64,000 nt of DNA, taken from NCBI GenBank assembly GCA_036867785.1, contig CP145416.1, forward strand, positions 868,001 to 932,000. The letters run 5' to 3'. Under the pieces are notes generated by a model. That model saw nothing but the letters and a program-made list of their open reading frames with translations, did not search any database and had not been told where the DNA came from. Below, in pieces: positions 37,085 through 49,028 of the stretch (its first letter is position 1; the number at the start of each line of letters is the position of its first letter). The translations under genes and the position numbers were made by a program. Origin of the DNA: Plasmodiophora brassicae. Lineage: Eukaryota; Endomyxa: Phytomyxea; Phytomyxea; Plasmodiophorida.

Positions 37085-40000
37085 CTACGTACTGAAGTCA
37101 AAGAAGGCAAACTCGGGAGCCGTCAGCCCAGCTTCATAGACGAAGTGCGAGGCGAGGTACGCGCCGAAGATGGCCTGCACATACGATTCAGGAAGCCTTT
37201 TCGCTAACGTCTCCACTCCGAGGAGGCGGATCAGCTCTCCTGGGCAGGCGTCGCCCAGGACCTGCAATGCGAGTCAATGCCTGTTCCGATCAGCGAGCCA
37301 AGTTGCAGACCTTGAAACGCAGCTTCGTGTTTCCCCACAATGATGACGTGCACAACGCGGCATTCAGCGCGTTGATCTTGTTCGAAAGGTTATCGGAGAT
37401 GATGCAGCGAGCCGTCCCGGTTAGCTCGTGTTCACGCCAGATGCAGTTGAATTCGAGACGGGCATTCTTTTCGATGATCGCCTGAACTTGCTTGACATAC
37501 GCCGAATAGAACGCGGGCGGACTCTCTGGGTCGTCGACCATCATATGCTGGGCGAACTCATCGTCCGTCAATGCCAGGGCAGCCAAAACCTCAAGTGAGG
37601 ACGACGTGACTCCTCCCTTGTTCGCCGACGCGTCCTTGTAGATGATAGTACCACGCTTCTCAAGTTCAAAGCGCGCCTCTTGTGTCAAGAACAGGTTCGC
37701 ACCCTCGACGATCACCTTGAAGCGGCACTTGCCATCCTCTTCGATGATCTCATTGACATTGTTGAGGTTAATTGCTTCGGGACGTCCTCCGCAGGGGACG
37801 AAGAAATCGGCACGAGCTGACGGCAGCAAATGGTATACGTTGCGGTAGACAAGACCAGACTCAACGACCTCATCGTGACCTGGAAGCTTGACTAGGCGGT
37901 CATCGATATGGATAAAGTACCCATTCTTCGACAGTTTGGCTCGGTTGAAATGCTCGCTCATTTGTCGGGCTCGGGCCAGCCGGCGAAGTTCTTCGCGATC
38001 AATACCCTCCGGGTCATGGAGAACACCACTTCCGTCAACTATCGACGTGGTCTTGTCTTTGGAGATCAGACATTCGTTGCTGCCTAAATCGCCATCTGGA
38101 CCGCCAGTCTAACAACCACCCCGGTTAGCAATGGCAAATAAAATGAATCAGCGAAACGCACCTGCAGCTTTGTGATCTGGGTCTCATCCAAACCAAGTTT
38201 CTCGAGAACTCCCAGGACGTACTGATGCACCGAACGGGTTGTCATTCCGAACATGTCATGCCTGCGGTAACATATTAGCGTTGGTATATTCCATGATCAC
38301 GAAATGCAAATGGACTGACGGGATGCCACCCAACGACATGCTCTTTCCAGTTGTAAAGGCCTTCCAGAACCGAGCGCCACGAGCTGTGGCACATTTTAAC
38401 ATTCACACAACGAGGGCACACGTACAAGCGGGGTGACCTCGCGCGTGCTGCGATGCCCAATCCATCAAGTTGGCTGTGCCTTCGTCTGGCCCGAAGAACA
38501 GAATCTCTTCCTATCCGAAACGTTAGGCAACGGTTCGCCAGAATCCAATGCTCGCGATACCTGTTGATAATAATCGCGGATTTCCGGGTCAGGAAGCAGG
38601 ATATCAAGAATGGCATCGACATATTTGCGGAAAGCCACGACATCCTTGTCCTGATGGCTTTGGGAAAGGAAGATGGTTCCTTTCGACCCGCCTTCCGGTA
38701 TGTCCTTATTCTATACGCACCATAAATAACGTCGAAATTCGACCATTCTACACTTGTCAAACCTTGCGAAGCTGGGTTAACGCGAGGTTGTAATTCTCGT
38801 CGAAGATAGACCCAACCTGCATGAAGTCAGTCTTTCTACGTGCGGTCTATGAGGGCTGTGAACTCACATTCTGCGCGTACTGCTGGCTGTTCCGAGATTT
38901 GATAATGCGGATGCCACCACGGGCAACGTCAGTAAAGCGAACATGGAATCCACGGAACTCACTGCCCACGACGAAGAAGACGCCGAATGGTGCCACAGGA
39001 TATTCTTCAGATGACAAGAAGCCTGGCGACAGCCGGAATGATATAGCAATCTTGCGATGCTTGAAGAAATTCGTCTTCAGGATGTGGCGATTGAATGACC
39101 TACACAAAGAGCAGTTAGGAGACGAACCAGCAGGGCTTACAATAGAGGCTTCACGCCTTACAGTAGCGCCAGTAAGATCTGAGTGTCAAATTCGGATGTG
39201 GAATGCAGTTTGATCAACGACTCTATAGCGCAATCAGACGAGGGGTGATCATGCTCGACGACACACTCACCAAACTCTGTCGGGTCTAACGGAGGCGCGT
39301 TCGGCTTGGCCCGCCCTCCTGCGTGCCTCTCGGCGAATTCTCGGTACAAAGCTTTCACGATAACTGGGTAGTTTCGAATGCATTCAAGAAGGCGCTCCTC
39401 TAACCACAAACGAAACGTATCAGCTTGGGCGAAGGTACACAAAGTACAACCGACCCGTAAAGGTATCCTTGCGAAGGTTCTGCTTCAGACGGAGCAGGTG
39501 CGCGATCAAGGTCGGATCGTGTTTCTCAACGGAGCGAAGCAGGGCACCGTATTCCCTCCTGTATCGTGACAGGAACTGATGGGCAAACTTCCACCCCGCG
39601 TAAGCAAATGTCGCCTAGCAGAAACAAGACATTCAAGGGCCGATTGGGTAAGACACCTTTACAGCTGGACCTCTTCAGCAGTGAGGACCATGTCGGTGAA
39701 CATAGGCGTCAGCGCATGTCGGGGCAAGACGTAGATCAATGAAATATCAGATTTCACCTACCAATTAATTTAAGCGGCAGCGTACTCGGACGACGATGGG
39801 CGAGGAGGCATACCAGCGCAACACGTTCATCAACGACACTGTCGTTGAAAGCGTCGTCGTCGCTTATAGGAAGCGGTTTCAGGTACGCTGAGACAATGGT
39901 CACCCCATTGGCGAAATGCTCAATGAACTTCTTAATCGAGTACAACTAAACCAAGACTAAGTGAAATGAAAATTCGATTCGGCGACACAAGACATACGGC

Positions 40001-41127
40001 CCGCTGATGGTAGAGGTCTGTAAGGGCAGAAAAGAACGAATGAACCGACCCATGATGGTAGGCCACAACGAGTCGCCGTTGTCCAGGGGTTGAACCCTTG
40101 GCAACTGTAATTGCCGGCCCTACAACAGGAAGGTATTGACATAGATTCCATAATCCCCGCGTAATTCGACGAACCGAGTTGCTTAGCAACGCGCTCGATT
40201 AGTTCTCGATAAATGCTCTGCGTCGTTGGGGAAGAGCGCACGATCATGCTGTGGAACATGTCACTTGACAGTCTCAACAGGTCGCTATCGTGGAGCACTC
40301 TACCGACTATCACCGATTTTCGCAAGGTCGGTCTCTGCCGGCTCGACTACACCGGCAAGGTAACTGGGACGCCGAACCATTTGAGGAAACATTGGCCTTT
40401 GAAGCAAATAGAAACGCAGCTGGATGTTCAGGTTCTCTGCAATAGGTCCCGCACTGCGAAAGACCTAACAGGTGTCGCTCAGGAGGGCAACAAGGTATCG
40501 CGGAAAGATAGCACACCTTCAAACGATACGGCAAAGGTGGGCGACCATCGTCGTCGCCTCCCGCCTGTGGCTTACTGCCACTGTACCCTTCGAGAAGGTA
40601 TTTCGCGTCGAGGTGCCGTTCGAGGTCGTACACTTGCGAAAGACGAGAACCGGGCATCGATCGGACAGCATAGAAGGCTTGATCCTTTTCTTCGTGCCTC
40701 AAGTTGAAGTCGTTCTCGTCTGTGCCTCCAACCATTGCAAGGATTTTGCCTAAAGGTTCAAAGTTAGCACTGATAACGTACAACGGCAGCAGAAACAGTA
40801 CCGGCATAGAGACAGGAGATGAGCTTCGCTATGCTTCTAACAGGAGTCGATGTAAAGTACTCATCATCGATTCCCATGTTGTTGAAGAACCAGTTGACCT
40901 CCTAAACAGGCATCCGGTCAGCTAGATACCTACGTCGTTCTCGCACCACGATCTGACCTTGATAACAAGCGAGGTGTGGACGAGACCTTCATCGACAATC
41001 TGCTGGCATACTTCGACAATTTGCGACTTCTTCAGTTCGGCAATGTCCTCGGGACTACGCACTTGTGAATCGCTAGCCTATGAAACAACAGCACTGCGAC
41101 ATACCGTCTCGGACCGTTGAGGGCCAT
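37085..41127 (-). CDS. GDH2: large NAD-specific glutamate dehydrogenase
   Basis: A multi-exon gene for the ~115 kDa class that oxidatively deaminates glutamate to 2-oxoglutarate, usually mitochondrial or cytosolic in fungi and other protists. Start ATG at 41127 (MALNGPR-RDSQVRSPEDIAEL). Diagnostic blocks are VRFTDVARGGIRIIKSRNS, SQSHQDKDVVAF, RHDMFGMTTRSVHQYVLG, GGPDGDLGSNECLISKD (dinucleotide region), SKNGYFIHIDDR, FFVPCGGRPEAINLNNV, VIVEGANLFLTQEAR, YKDASANKGGVTSSSLEVLA and the C-terminal LIRLLGVETLAKRLPESYVQ. At least a dozen short introns interrupt it. The first one I propose is only 32 nt. Middle exon edges (39.1-40.9 kb) are approximate. It converges with the Suc/Fer gene. Confidence 0.85.
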
Positions 41128-41749
41128 CGTCAATATGTGGCTGGTCGGTCAACCACACCGCAATCCACCAACAGACGATGCCGTTACAGACGAGTCAGCG
41201 ACGCGGCGAGCCGAACGAGACCCACCAAAGCCCTTCGGCGTTGCGAGTGGTCAACTGTCAAATGGCGACTGACGGGGGCCCAAAGCCCAAAACTCCAAAA
41301 ACACGGAGCGTGCCGCGACCGGCACTCGCGAGTGTTGCCGCTCGTCACTGACCGGTCTGCTCGATATAGCTCCCCCGTTCTCGAATGCTCGCGATTCGCG
41401 TGCCGCGCGGGCTGCGAAACAAGTCCCACGCCTTTTTATCGTTGAGGTGGTTCGCGAATCGCCATGCATAAAGGCAACACCTTTGCAGGTCCGGGGCCCA
41501 TTGTCGTGGCACGCCTGTGACTGAGCGATCCAAACCCCGTGCACAGGTCGGGTCACTTTTTCTGCGAGCCGCCGATGACGGCCCGGCGAACTACTGCTGT
41601 TGGCGAGGACGTGGATCTCAACACCCACCCAGAGCCATTATAGGCCATAGGCCCGCACAGCCCAGATCCCATTCAGACCAGCAGATATCGGGCCCGTCGA
41701 CGGAGATTTTGCGTTGACAGACCAGACGGGCGCGTGAGAGAGGCTGCCT
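41128..41749. promoter_or_regulatory. divergent region, GDH / C2H2 gene
   Basis: About 620 bases between divergent starts. Several antisense frames of 60-125 codons are open here, but none shows conserved-domain character or joins the GDH frame. I see no gene. Confidence 0.4.
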
Positions 41750-42547
41750 ATGAGCGAATACTGCCATTCGTGCGACCGACGGTTCGTACACTACGAAGCG
41801 CTACAGGCGCACCTTCGGAACAGCTCCTCCCATTACTATTGCAATGATTGCAATCGTGACTTTCCTCATTACCGGGCGCTGGAGCAGCACCTGCAGATGT
41901 CTGCTGCCCATCGGCCGCGTCCAACGCATCACTGTCCGTTCAACGACTGGAGCGGGTTCTCGCAGAACGACCTGAACGGGCACCTCGCAAACGAGCACAA
42001 CTACTGTTTCGGATGTCAGCGGGCCTTCGGTGCACCTCGTTCTCTCCAGCAGCACCTGCTGTCGGAGAAGCACAGTCCAAAGACTGTGAAATGTCCATTA
42101 TGCTCGTCTCTGTTCTCGTCCCTGTCCGCCGTCGCTGGCCATGTCGAGTCGGGTGGGTGCCCTCGTGGGAAACGCTTCAACCGGACAGCCGTATCAAATG
42201 CGATTCGAAGCTGGGAGCGCAGCGTCGGCGCTCAGAATACGTACACGGTCCCGTTGCTGACGTACAATGACACAGTCGACGACATCGATGTCAGGGATTG
42301 TTACAACGCCTACTACAACTGCTTCTTTTGTCCTCTCTGCGACAAAGAGACACGAACGGCCGGGCAGTTGCAAGCGCACCTGGATTCGAGCGCCCACGCT
42401 CCAAACGCGTACCGCTGCCCTGCATGCTCGGGGCAGTTCGTCTCCCTATCCAGCCTCCTCAAGCACCTCGAGCTCAGCGCCTGCCGCGACAAACAAGGCC
42501 GTCATCTTCACAAGCTAGTCAGCGGAATGAATCGGCTGACGTTATGA
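41750..42547 (+). CDS. C2H2 zinc-finger protein
   Basis: Intronless, 265 residues, almost entirely zinc fingers. Seven recognisable units carry the ALQ/RHL spacing: CHSCDRRF..HLRNSSSH, CNDCNRDF..HLQMSAAH, HCPFNDWSGF..HLANEH, CFGCQRAF..HLLSEKH, CPLCSSLF..H..SGGC, CPLCDKET..HLDSSAH and CPACSGQF..HLELSAC. The C...F...L..H....H pattern with SxxH spacing is common in fungal and protist C2H2 families that bind RNA or DNA. A spacer (about residues 145-190) separates fingers five and six. Function unknown. Confidence 0.7.
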   Translation: MSEYCHSCDRRFVHYEALQAHLRNSSSHYYCNDCNRDFPHYRALEQHLQMSAAHRPRPTHHCPFNDWSGFSQNDLNGHLANEHNYCFGCQRAFGAPRSLQQHLLSEKHSPKTVKCPLCSSLFSSLSAVAGHVESGGCPRGKRFNRTAVSNAIRSWERSVGAQNTYTVPLLTYNDTVDDIDVRDCYNAYYNCFFCPLCDKETRTAGQLQAHLDSSAHAPNAYRCPACSGQFVSLSSLLKHLELSACRDKQGRHLHKLVSGMNRLTL

Positions 42548-42626
42548 TCGTGTCCATCATGATTGTAGGCTGCTGTATAGCGGCCAATTGTTCGGTTCAG
42601 TAAACGACGGTAAGCATTCGAACGAT

Positions 42627-43365
42627 TCATCGGGCGTAGTGGCTACTAACGCTCTGGACGAGCACCGTCGCCATGACCATTTGCAACGCCGTTAGACGTG
42701 CCAATTCCGTCCCGAGGTCTGTGACGCACGCGGAGGCACAGATTTTATTGTACAGCCGCTTGTGCATTCGAGGGTTCCGGACAAGAACACGGGTCAACGA
42801 CGGTGCCAACGCAAGCAGCTGGTAGCGTTCGCAGGTGAACGCGTGTCCTCTTTCTGGTCGTTGCCCCAGTTATGAATGTGTGCGATTTCTTGGGACGCGT
42901 CTTTCGCCGACCGTTTCCGACTGCACGTCGCGGGTAGTGACGGATTCGGAACGCTGACCCGTCTCACCATCACCACACGGGGCTCTTTGACGGTTAAGCG
43001 GTATCGGGCCATCGTTTCTCTCTGTGCTGTGCGACATATGGGTAGCCTATGTGATCCAGACAGGCTGTGTCGCGCAGAACCTCGGCCGCAACCTCTATCG
43101 CATTAAGTTTCGATTGCAGCGACGGTGCTGGTGGACCCGCTGGCAACGAGTCTAATGGAACCAGCCCAGCAGGTTGTACGACTTGGGAAACGAGTATTTG
43201 GACTATAGACGACACGGAACTTAGGCGATGTGGAAAACAAGACACGGCGTCCACGCCGCCAGTGACGACGCCCGAATCATTTCTCAGAATGACACTGGCT
43301 TTCACGAGCGTACGACGAGAATGTTCGAAGGCGGGATCGCCGCTGATGTAAACCGCAAACGTCAT
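42627..43365 (-). CDS. hypothetical helical-repeat-like protein
   Basis: Two solid coding stretches. 43365 to about 43040 starts MTFAVYISGDPAFEHSRRTL and continues with VSSIVQILVSQVVQPAGLVP and LQSKLNAIEVAAEVLRDTAC. The second, about 42815 to 42627, reads AFTCERYQLLALAPSLTRVL, RMHKRLYNKICASACVTDLG and TALQMVMATVLVQSVSSHYA before the stop. The region between them needs one or two introns that I could not place with confidence. The amphipathic Leu-rich helices suggest an armadillo/HEAT-like fold. Family not recognised. Confidence 0.4.
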
Positions 43366-43473
43366 TCTTGTAGCACGCGTCTCGCCGTATTTCGGGCATA
43401 GCGCGGCGTCGAGATGGTCGTTTTTGGAAGTCGGCTCTCGGACTCGGAGTGACTACCGCGTGTACCGATTGCC

Positions 43474-44607
43474 ATGAAGCGAAAGCGACCAGCGGAAAGC
43501 GCTATTCCTTGGCAGGCTGTCGTCCACTTTCGCTGCATCCGAAATGGGTTGGTTGGGGGAGGGTTTGAGACCGCCGTCGACGTTTGCAAACAGCTGTTCG
43601 GCATTCAGGCGCAGGAAGTGATGCCCTCGTTGATATCGATCTGGAACCGCCTAGCGAGCGGTGCTCATGCCGCCTCGGACGGCAGGGAATCCGATGTAAC
43701 GCACGAACATGTCAAGAGGCGCGACCAAGGCCTGATCCGTATCTGGGCGCAACGAGGAACTCTACATGTCTTCCACTTTGACGATTGGCCGCTGGCGCGA
43801 TCCTGCACTGGCGACAAAGTCATCGCCATGTACGGTGCCCGCATTGACGCAATGTCGAAGACTCTCGAACAACAACTTCTCAAGAAATCGCCCAGGACGA
43901 TTCTCGATAAGACGAAAGATCCCGATGCCCGGCATATCAGGATGGTGACTGTAACGGAAGGTCGAGCGGCGTGGCATATCGGTGAACCTCATGCCAGACG
44001 TCTGACATGCCGAGAGGAGATTGCGCCGGGCCTGAAGTGGAACCTCCCCGAACGACACGATGCCCTGGTGGATGCCGCTACTCGCTACTTCAACGCATAT
44101 GGTCCAGCGACAGAGCCCGACTTCCGATACATGATGGGAATCCACGCGGGGCCTTCGAAAGCCGCCGTTGAGCACCTCATACGCTCTGGAATCCTGTCTA
44201 CGGTAGCTGTTGATCGAGACGGCCAGGAGATGGAGTTGTTGATACTCAGCGATCTCGTCGATCAAATCAGGAAGCTAGCGCAGACTACGAAGCCGCTCGG
44301 CTTTGTCAGGCTGTTGTACAAGTTCGACCCTGTATTGCTCGCACACAAGGACAAGTCTTGGCTAATTGATGGTGAGCACAAGCAACATATCTGGGCGCCA
44401 TTTGCGCAAATCCTTCCTTCTGTCGTGGTCAATGGTCGTATTCGGGGCACGTGGCAGTATAAGCGCAATACGAATGGCGACATCGCGTTCGCGATTACGC
44501 TGTTCGACTCCGTCAAGGACAACGATGATATCCGGTCAGCCGTTGCGCTTCAGGTGGCAGGCCTAGCCAAGTTCCTCGGTGCGTCCTCATACACTGTCGA
44601 ATACTAA
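43474..44607 (+). CDS. AlkZ-like winged-helix DNA glycosylase family protein
   Basis: Intronless, 377 residues. The sequence follows the bacterial HTH_42/AlkZ (YcaQ) family: an N-terminal helix ending in FGIQAQEVMPSLISIWNRL, then DQGLIRIWAQRGTLHVFHFD, ALVDAATRYFNAYGPATEPD, KAAVEHLIRSGILSTVAVD and HIWAPFAQILPSVVVNGRIR. The QAQ triplet matches the catalytic QxQ motif of AlkZ, which unhooks DNA interstrand crosslinks. Whether this protein does so is inference. The family is overwhelmingly bacterial, and the gene has no intron in an intron-rich neighbourhood, so horizontal origin is plausible. It starts 108 bp from a divergent gene. Confidence 0.75.
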   Translation: MKRKRPAESAIPWQAVVHFRCIRNGLVGGGFETAVDVCKQLFGIQAQEVMPSLISIWNRLASGAHAASDGRESDVTHEHVKRRDQGLIRIWAQRGTLHVFHFDDWPLARSCTGDKVIAMYGARIDAMSKTLEQQLLKKSPRTILDKTKDPDARHIRMVTVTEGRAAWHIGEPHARRLTCREEIAPGLKWNLPERHDALVDAATRYFNAYGPATEPDFRYMMGIHAGPSKAAVEHLIRSGILSTVAVDRDGQEMELLILSDLVDQIRKLAQTTKPLGFVRLLYKFDPVLLAHKDKSWLIDGEHKQHIWAPFAQILPSVVVNGRIRGTWQYKRNTNGDIAFAITLFDSVKDNDDIRSAVALQVAGLAKFLGASSYTVEY

Positions 44608-44691
44608 GATCCGGCTCTCAGGCATGCCCGAAACAATATTACGCGTGTTTATTTCTTGAACTATACATAAGTACTATACGCTTCTGGAGCG

Positions 44692-46626
44692 TCATGCACC
44701 AGATGCGACACAGCTGCCGCCGCCCCCGCCGCAACGCTGGCGGAGAAGCCGTTCAATATCTGGATATTCGAACGACTGGGGAAGTTCTGATGCAGCCGCC
44801 AGTACCTCAGTCGCACTGGGACGCCTTGATGGGTCAGGATTGAGCATGGACATGATCAACTCGGAAAGCGCCTAAAGACCGTCAGAATACAAAGCGGTTG
44901 TGGTTCTCATATCCCTCCTCACCGTAGCGCAATCCAGGTATTGACTCGCACTGTGACCATCTCTCAGGGACTGCCAGGCCGGGCCAGCACTGGGCAGGTC
45001 AAGCTGAGCAGTAAGCTCTAAGGCCAACAGGCCTAATGAGAAAATGTCGGCAGCCGCAGAGACCTGCTGAATATCAGATCAAGTAGTTGTGGGGTAATAT
45101 TTCATGCTCGGTCAGTTACCTGCGACGGCGTTCCTTGCAACAGCTCCGGAGCAACATATCTGCTGTCGCCCTCATGTACATCTTGATCACTGGCGAGACT
45201 GGAGTTCGCGATGTGGCACTAATCGTCACATCAGAAAAGGCCAATTGAGATATCCGATCCGACTTCTTACTTGACCAAAGTCTCCGATCTTCAGTGTACC
45301 GTCTCGAGTCACGAGGATGTTGTCAGGTTTGATGCTATGGATACGATCAGTGATATATACAAACTATTGACCACTGCACGTACTCAAGGTGGAAGACTTG
45401 GCACTGGTGAATGTGGACCAATCCAGCAGCAATCTGCACTATGCAGCGCGCAATAAAGCCTGCCGAACTCGAATCAGATCTGCAGTGATTTGATTTTGAC
45501 GCAGAAGCAATACCGGTGTCAAACATCTGATTGTCACCGCCAGATATGCTGTCGAGCAAGTCGGATAGGCTGCACTCGCAAAGACCAGTCTGGATGATCA
45601 AATGACCTATCATTTTGATCAGCACACGTAGGTCCATACTGGTATGCAACGGCGGGACGGTCACTATACCTTCTTCTTGCCAGGCTCGGTAGTATTCCAC
45701 TACGTTTGGATGCGGAGGAATAAGCTTCAGTGCATGTACCTCACGAAGATACGACTCTCTATGTACGTCGATATTAGATCTGCATAGTCGGTGGAGGGTG
45801 ACGCAAACGTGCCAACCTATCATTTTTTCCTCGGAACGGCTTCTTGGATCTCTTCAGCGCGTATGGGCGTTCGTCTAGCGTACTAATCGCGCGATACACC
45901 TGCGTCAGACGGTCTCAGATTGCAAACCCGCTTCAGAACCGGAGACCTGTGCTTACCTGATAGAAATGCCCATCGCCGCAAATATGCTTGTCTTTGAAAT
46001 CTTTCAGAAACACTTCCCGGGAGCCTTTTTCTACTGTCGGCGCGTCGTCAATCTGCATCTCTTCGTAGAGAGATGTCAACGCTGTCGTCGACCACAATGC
46101 AGCACGATGGCGATTAATTGGCGTGAGACTCTGGGCTGGAGGACGCTTCCTGTTCCATCGTCAGCGGCACCGTCATTCAATACACTGCCGGGAATACCTC
46201 TGCTGCTGTGGCGTCTTCTTGAACACGCGGTCCTTGTCGAAAGCGGTCAGGTCGGGAGACAGCAGCAGCGTCTTCTCAGAAATGCGTTGTGGCGTCTCGG
46301 GCGACAAAAGCGGCTGGCATGGCATGCGCCGTACGCGCGCTGCACGGGCCTGGTCATTTTCCGTTGATGTGCAGACGGGCGTTATAAATTCTGCACAGAC
46401 AGGTTAACACTGGGCAATGCATCACCTCTACGGCGTCCACCAGACCTATGTCATCTAGAATGGGCAGGCGCGGCGTTTGCGGATGCGGGATTTCGTCATC
46501 CTGGAACGTTAACCGCACGCCGAACGACGCGTTCGGCATGGGCGACTCCAGCGCAACGCGTTTCGACCCGAGATGCGGCGTGCCGTTCGCGGCGGGCTTC
46601 ATCGCGGACATATGATGCAATTCCAT
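44692..46626 (-). CDS. WEE1: WEE1-type protein kinase
   Basis: An inhibitory kinase of the CDK family that controls mitotic entry. Joined exons give a regulatory N-terminus (MSAMKPAANGTPHLGSKRVA, QDDEIPHPQTPRLPIL, PLLSPETPQRISEKTLLLSP) with candidate TP/SP sites. The kinase domain follows: VYRAISTLDERPYALKRSKK, YLREVHALKLIPPHPNVVEY, TGLCECSLSDLLDS, IAAGLVHIHQCQVFHLDIKP (with the next residues DN), GTLKIGDFG, RYVAPELLQGTPSQ and ADIFSLGLLALELT. YALKRSKKPF and HLDIKPxN are WEE1-specific. The domain includes a Ser/Asp-rich insert after the hinge. The protein ends in Cys/Gly-rich RQRCGGGGGSCVASGA. Introns are about 48-60 nt; a few upstream junctions are approximate. Confidence 0.85.
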
Positions 46627-47566
46627 CGCGTCCGAAAACGGTTTCTTGGACCAGCACGACGACCGCGGTCTGTAACTGGCGGCCGGTCACGGCGGTTGTC
46701 GACCGTCCCCTCGCGACAACAGCACTCCCCTTCAATATGCAATGGGAGGACCCGATGGTCCGACCGACGCGGCAGTGAAGCTAAAAATAACCGCACAGTG
46801 ACAGTCGGGGAAGGCGGACGGCAGGGACCGCTCCTCGTCGCCACTGCCCCGCAGCAACAGACACAACAACTTGAGGGCATATCGGAGCTCTTCGTGTCAC
46901 GTATGCATTTCGTGAACGAAGGCTTCATACGTGAACCAAGCTATTGTGAATAATTATACATGCAAGGCTGGGGCGGGTGATATAATCATTTGGTGGTTAA
47001 TAGGCATGCGAGGCGATCTGATCCTACCAGTCAACAGCCGGCGCCGAGCAGTGTCCCAGCCCCCCTGCCATCGTTGTCGAGCGACGACCGACGCGACTGA
47101 TCTGACGCCACGCGAGAGCGCCGGGTTCAAATTTCGAGAAATACCGTCCGTCCGCAAAGGAGGACAGGGGGGTGGAGCCGTGGGTGGAGGACAGAATCCC
47201 CGGCCGGCCGTGCGGCGCTCGTGAAAACGGCCGCCGCCAAAAATCCCCTCCCTCTCGCCCAGTGCCCGCCGATACTGTGCAGGTCATAACTCATACGAAG
47301 CGATTCGTTATGTTGCAATAACAGTACATAAAGTTGAGTAAGCAACAAGGCTTGCCTGACGAAGATTCTGTCGAGCTTTCAAGGTACATCGCAGTACATG
47401 CAGTGCATTAAATTGATAAGTGTACCAGTCCTAATGTTAGGCTCATATCTAGACTTGCAGTTTAGCAGCGTGCATTGGGTCATTGGAGCTGCGAACAGGC
47501 CTGGGACTCGGTTGCCGAGATCGGGCTAAACTGAACTACGGAGTTGCGGACTTGACCGTTGCAGAA
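46627..47566. promoter_or_regulatory. large divergent intergenic region, WEE1 / eIF4E
   Basis: About 940 bases, the longest gene-poor stretch here. Short frames are open on both strands, but none has domain character. The eIF4E frame is open from an ATG at 47483. No tRNA or repeat was found. Confidence 0.4.
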
Positions 47567-48297
47567 ATGACTGATGCTCAGCTGGAGGCCCAGACGAGCC
47601 CTGCCGCAGCCGTCGACAATGCCGACGTGCCCGGAAACGCAACGAGCTCAGGCGTAGACGGGTCGGCTGCCGCTGTGCCGTCGGAGGATCTGCCGTTGCA
47701 GGAACCGTGGACGCTGTGGTACGATGCGCCGAGCAAGACGAAGCCTGTTGTCTGGGGCGAATCTCTCGTCCAAGTCCACACGTTCGACAGCATCGGTGGG
47801 TTCTGGTCCCTGTTCAATAACCTGGTTCCACCGTAAGATTCTATAGACAATGCTTTTATTACAATACGAAATTGATGGGCTTCTGTGGTAGGTCGCGGTT
47901 GACGCAGGGATCATACTACCATGTGTTTCGAGCGGGAACGAAGCCTGAATGGGAAGACGCTCGCAACGAGGCTGGCGGAAAGTGGGTTCTTTCGGTACAG
48001 AGACAGATGGTGCAGAAGCTAAACGAGATCTGGCTACACACTGTGATGGCGATGATTGGCGAGAACTTCAACGAGTACAGCGATCACATTTGCGGTGCTG
48101 TGATCAGTGTTCGCCCGCAGAAGGACCGTATCGCATTGTGGACGAAGACGGCCAGTGACGAGGCTGCCGTGATTGCTATCGGAAAGCAATGGAAGTCGTT
48201 GCTGAACTTGGGCGACGGGTTTCGTATCACGTACCAGGCCCATAAGGAGTCCATGAAGACCAACAAGAACCGAGGAGGGTCATTATACGAATGCTGA
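47567..48297 (+). CDS. EIF4E: translation initiation factor eIF4E
   Basis: Binds the mRNA 5' cap and recruits the ribosome through eIF4G. Exons 47567-47832 and 47892-48297 (59-nt intron, phase 2) give 223 residues. Landmarks are LQEPWTLWYDAPSKTK (first cap-region Trp and the HPLxxxWxxW-like start), GGFWSLFNNLVPPSRL, YYHVFRAGTKPEWEDARNEA (second cap Trp in PEWED), GKWVLSV, NEIWLHTVMAMIGENFNEYS and DRIALWTKTAS. An acidic, Ala-rich N-terminus precedes the core. An ATG at 47483 would add 28 residues. Confidence 0.92.
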
Positions 48298-48370
48298 TGA
48301 CCTCCACTGGCAATCATGTTCCCCATGTGTCTCTAAAATCCAATGGAAATCGTCCCATATCATCGTTGTG

Positions 48371-49028
48371 TTTACTTGACAGTGAATTCTTCAGGACTAT
48401 CGTGCAGCAACTCAGCCATCAACTGCTTAGCCTCATCATACGATTCAGCGTGTGGGCATGGACCGTCCATTGTTATACGATGCCTCCCGTCAACAACGTC
48501 CTGTACAAGTCGCTTAGAACAGCAAAGGTGCACTGAACGATGGACAAGACAACCTCGCCATTGTACAGTCGATTCATCACTTCAACTTCTGAATTCCGGG
48601 GATGCGTATTCGGCAGAAGAAGCGCAAAAGCCCTGCAGACGGGTACCAACGTTAGCTTGCAAAGCGTCGCGATACGACCAGGGATACATTAGCTGCCCGC
48701 GGATGCTGCCTTCGTCCAATGTTGTCTCGAAGGCCTGTTGAAACCCATCCTCGAACTGCGACTGTAGATCGGCCTGGTCGACAGAATCGCTTGCAATGTC
48801 AAGCCCTTCGACGAAGCCAATCTTCAGATGCCGTCGCCTCAAAGACCGAAACGTGCGCCCTGCAACGGCCATCTCTCCGACCCGCTCCAGAATTGCAGCC
48901 GTGCACCCACGAATTCGTCGACAGGTTGCATGCAGAGCAAGGACAGCATCGTACCCTCCATACGCCGCTACAGTCTCGAGCAGCGCCGGCACAGTCAGAA
49001 GGTCGTGCAGTTCGACCATTCTTGGCAC
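48371..49028 (-). CDS. Yae1-like domain protein
   Basis: Three exons: 49028 to about 48643, a middle exon around 48518-48587, and a last exon down to 48371, with introns of about 58 and 33 nt. The N-terminal half is helical and Leu-rich (MVELHDLLTVPALLETVAAY, VLALHATCRRIRGCTAAILE), reminiscent of an F-box-like helix bundle. It is followed by HLKIGFVEGLDIASD and LQSQFEDGFQQAFETTLDEG, with the repeated Gly/Phe spacing of the Yae1 N-terminal repeat. Yae1/Lto1 proteins act in cytosolic Fe-S cluster insertion into the ribosome factor Rli1/ABCE1; that role is inferred. The tail (HAESYDEAKQLMAELLHD) is acidic. Confidence 0.5.

Noticed and set aside
46573-46953. 126-codon plus-strand frame
   Set aside because: It overlaps the WEE1 first exon antisense and has no domain character.
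47120-47140. tRNA-like T-loop sequence GGTTCAAAT
   Set aside because: No matching acceptor, D-arm or anticodon arm can be folded around it.
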